Positions 62,300-64,000 of a stretch of 64,000 nt of DNA are shown one piece after another (within the stretch, counting starts at the first letter, position 1; every line of letters begins with the position of its first letter). The position numbers and the translations under genes were made by a program. This stretch comes from Danxiaibacter flavus (lineage in GTDB: Bacteria > Bacteroidota > Bacteroidia > Chitinophagales > Chitinophagaceae). The notes beneath the pieces are model-generated. The model did not search any database and was not told the DNA's origin. It saw only the letters and a program-made list of their open reading frames with translations. The stretch covers positions 434,001 to 498,000 of the forward strand of contig NZ_JAULBC010000007.1 of the NCBI RefSeq assembly GCF_041060425.1, given 5' to 3'.

Positions 62300-63028
62300 C
62301 TAATCCACCTTCTTCACCGAGCCACTTCCGGCAATGCTGGATTTAATTGTAGCTTTCCCCTTATAACTTACATCACCGCTGCCCATAATGCTCACATCCA
62401 GGCTCGTGTCGGCATAAACTTCAACGTCGCCACTGCCGGCAACACTAATTTTTGCGCTCTCGGCCATCAGGTCGAATCCTTTAAAATTGCCGGAGCCTGC
62501 AATATCAATTTTCAGGTCTTTTGTCTCGCCTTTCATGTTTACGTTTCCGCTACCGGCCACATCAATATCAACCGACGGAGTATTTATCTCAAGATCAACA
62601 TTACTATTTCCGGCCATACTTACGTCCAGCTTATCCGCGCCTGAAAATTTGCCTTTCCCCTTTACATCACCGCTTCCGGCAATTTCCAGCTTGTGAAGTT
62701 TATCAGTAGTCACTTCGACTTTGATGGGATTGGATGAACGTAATTTGTATTCATCATCAACCTTAATTAAAAGGTAATCGCCATCCCTTTCTGTCCTGAT
62801 ATACTGAAGCAGGTTTTCATCTGCAATTACCTTTACAGAAGGCGTAGTTCCGGGAACAAGGTCAAGGTCAATAGAACCCTCCAGTTTTATCTTATCGGTA
62901 TTCGAAACATTTCTCGTCTCTTCCTTTTGCTTTCCATTACCCGAAACCTCCCGCCGGTTAATAAAATCGCATGAGGCCGCAAACAGGCCAAAACAGAGCA
63001 GCAGTGGTAATAACTTTCTCATCTTCAA
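62300..63028 (-). CDS. DUF2807 (head-GIN domain) lipoprotein
   Basis: 242 aa. Lipoprotein signal with lipobox-like FAASC; Cys20 would be acylated. The mature part is a right-handed beta-helix-like domain with about seven repeats of AGSG(D/N)V (EIAGSGDVKGKG, SMAGNSNVDLEI, DVAGSGNVNMKG, DIAGSGNFKGFD, SVAGSGDVEVYA, SIMGSGDVSYKG, SIAGSGSVKKVD). It starts as head-GIN proteins do with VSGNGKQKEETRNVS. Function unknown; probably a periplasm-facing lipoprotein. Confidence 0.88.
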   Translation of the reverse strand: MKMRKLLPLLLCFGLFAASCDFINRREVSGNGKQKEETRNVSNTDKIKLEGSIDLDLVPGTTPSVKVIADENLLQYIRTERDGDYLLIKVDDEYKLRSSNPIKVEVTTDKLHKLEIAGSGDVKGKGKFSGADKLDVSMAGNSNVDLEINTPSVDIDVAGSGNVNMKGETKDLKIDIAGSGNFKGFDLMAESAKISVAGSGDVEVYADTSLDVSIMGSGDVSYKGKATIKSSIAGSGSVKKVD

Positions 63029-63160
63029 TTGTTTTAATTATTCGAAAAGATACAAAAAATATGTTTTTACCTCTCCTATTTTGACAAACGGCCGCATCAA
63101 TACATGAGTAAAAACAGTCACCTGTACCAAACTAACCAACTTTAAATTACCTTCGCAGCC

Positions 63161-64000
63161 ATGACGGAAAAGATACTCATACTCGATTTTGGAAGCCAGT
63201 ACACCCAATTAATAGCCAGAGCCGTTAGAGAGGCCAATGTGTATTGCGAAATTATTCCATATCACAAGAAATTTACAGTAGACAGTACCCTGAAAGGCAT
63301 CATTTTAAGTGGATCGCCTTTTAGCGTTAATGAAGAAAATGCACCTTTAGTTGATGTTGCATCTTTTATTCAGCAACTGCCGGTTTTAGGTGTTTGCTAC
63401 GGCGCACAGCTCACGGCAAAAGTTTTTGGCGGAAGAGTGGATAAATCCAACAAGAGAGAGTATGGCCGCGCAAAATTATTAAAGAAACAAGAGGATGTTT
63501 TGTTACAAAATGTATCAGATCATTCACAGGTTTGGATGAGCCATAGTGATTCCATTACACAGCTTCCTGAAGGGTTTGAACTGCTGGCAACCACTGACAG
63601 CATTCCTGTTGCTGCCTTCAAGAAAAACGGAACAGAAGCTAAACCGTTATATGGCTTGCAGTTCCACCCGGAAGTATATCATTCAACAGAAGGTAAAAAG
63701 ATCATCCATAACTTCCTGACAAATATCTGCGGATGTAAACAGGATTGGACACCAGCATCCTTTGTTCACGAAACGGTTGAACAGCTGAAGCAGCAGATCG
63801 GCGATGCACATGTGATAATGGCGCTGAGTGGAGGTGTGGACAGCACTGTTGCCGCAACCCTTATCAGCAAGGCGATTGGCGACAGACTACATGGCATTTT
63901 TGTTGACAATGGCGTATTACGCAAAGATGAATTTGAATCAGTACTCGCTACCTATAAAAAATTAGGCCTGAACATTACCGGCATTGATGCCAAACAAATG
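63161..64000 (+). CDS. guaA: GMP synthase (glutamine-hydrolysing), 5' part
   Basis: 280 codons are visible before the window ends in frame. N-terminal class I glutamine amidotransferase with LDFGSQYTQLIARAVREA, nucleophile Cys in LGVCYGAQLTAKVFGG and His-Glu in GLQFHPEVYHS, followed by the ATP pyrophosphatase start IMALSGGVDSTVAATLI (PP-loop) and HGIFVDNGVLRKDE. It aminates XMP to GMP. A TACCTTCG box ends only 5 bases before the ATG. Confidence 0.95.
   Translation, partial: MTEKILILDFGSQYTQLIARAVREANVYCEIIPYHKKFTVDSTLKGIILSGSPFSVNEENAPLVDVASFIQQLPVLGVCYGAQLTAKVFGGRVDKSNKREYGRAKLLKKQEDVLLQNVSDHSQVWMSHSDSITQLPEGFELLATTDSIPVAAFKKNGTEAKPLYGLQFHPEVYHSTEGKKIIHNFLTNICGCKQDWTPASFVHETVEQLKQQIGDAHVIMALSGGVDSTVAATLISKAIGDRLHGIFVDNGVLRKDEFESVLATYKKLGLNITGIDAKQM

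Overview
The window looks like a chromosomal segment of a Bacteroidota bacterium, most likely family Chitinophagaceae. Support: a T9SS type A sorting domain, DUF4402, DUF6520, DUF4199 and DUF2807 proteins, weak ribosome binding sites, TAnnTTTG-like -7 boxes, a YWFCY-type coupling protein and HisKA_3 kinases paired with LuxR-type regulators. Genus and species cannot be fixed from sequence alone.

Layout. 0.1-2.9 kb: a small oxidative-metabolism operon (serine esterase, GNAT, FAD monooxygenase, ABM-domain membrane protein). 3.5-11.1 kb: a chaperone/usher-like surface-fibre locus (DUF4402 subunit, PapD-like chaperone, second DUF4402 subunit, large usher-like protein) flanked by three decayed two-component genes. 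11.3-16.2 kb: a MEDS/multi-PAS histidine kinase with a LuxR-type regulator, then a lone receiver protein. 16.2-22.6 kb: a patchwork of remnants (EF-Tu-like tail, MauE-like protein, SSB tail, reductase tail) between intact DUF6520, DUF932, SRPBCC and AraC genes. 22.8-31.1 kb: a mobilizable-element module (JAB/RadC-like protein, toprim primase-like protein, a 51-aa coupled ORF, MobC, a frameshifted MobB-type relaxase, a YWFCY/TraG coupling ATPase), with a T9SS-exported repeat protein inside it.

31.5-48.8 kb is the most unusual part. Four unrelated proteases sit within 17 kb, none with a signal peptide: a trypsin-like/NUC1-nuclease fusion, a clostripain-like C11 protease, an M6-like metalloprotease and a caspase-like C14 protease. 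The caspase and the M6 protease are in one five-gene operon with a membrane-anchored coiled-coil protein, a secreted or outer-membrane protein and a small unknown protein. Divergent from it is a kinase/regulator pair whose kinase lacks the phospho-accepting histidine. A two-component propeller kinase and an IS-interrupted membrane gene lie in the same block. I infer a regulated proteolytic, possibly defence or cell-death, island; no known system was recognised as a whole.

49.1-51.5 kb: a tyrosine recombinase beside tRNA-Pro(GGG), with an imperfect copy of the tRNA 3' end at 49.09 kb, suggesting that this is an integration boundary. From 51.7 kb on the genes are core: dihydroorotase-like, DUF4199, two glycosyltransferases, gmhA, gmhB, a secreted unknown, ALDH7-type dehydrogenase, M28 peptidase, a DUF2807 lipoprotein and the start of guaA. 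The intergenic spaces of this core part carry several families of short degenerate repeats that I did not see in the accessory part.
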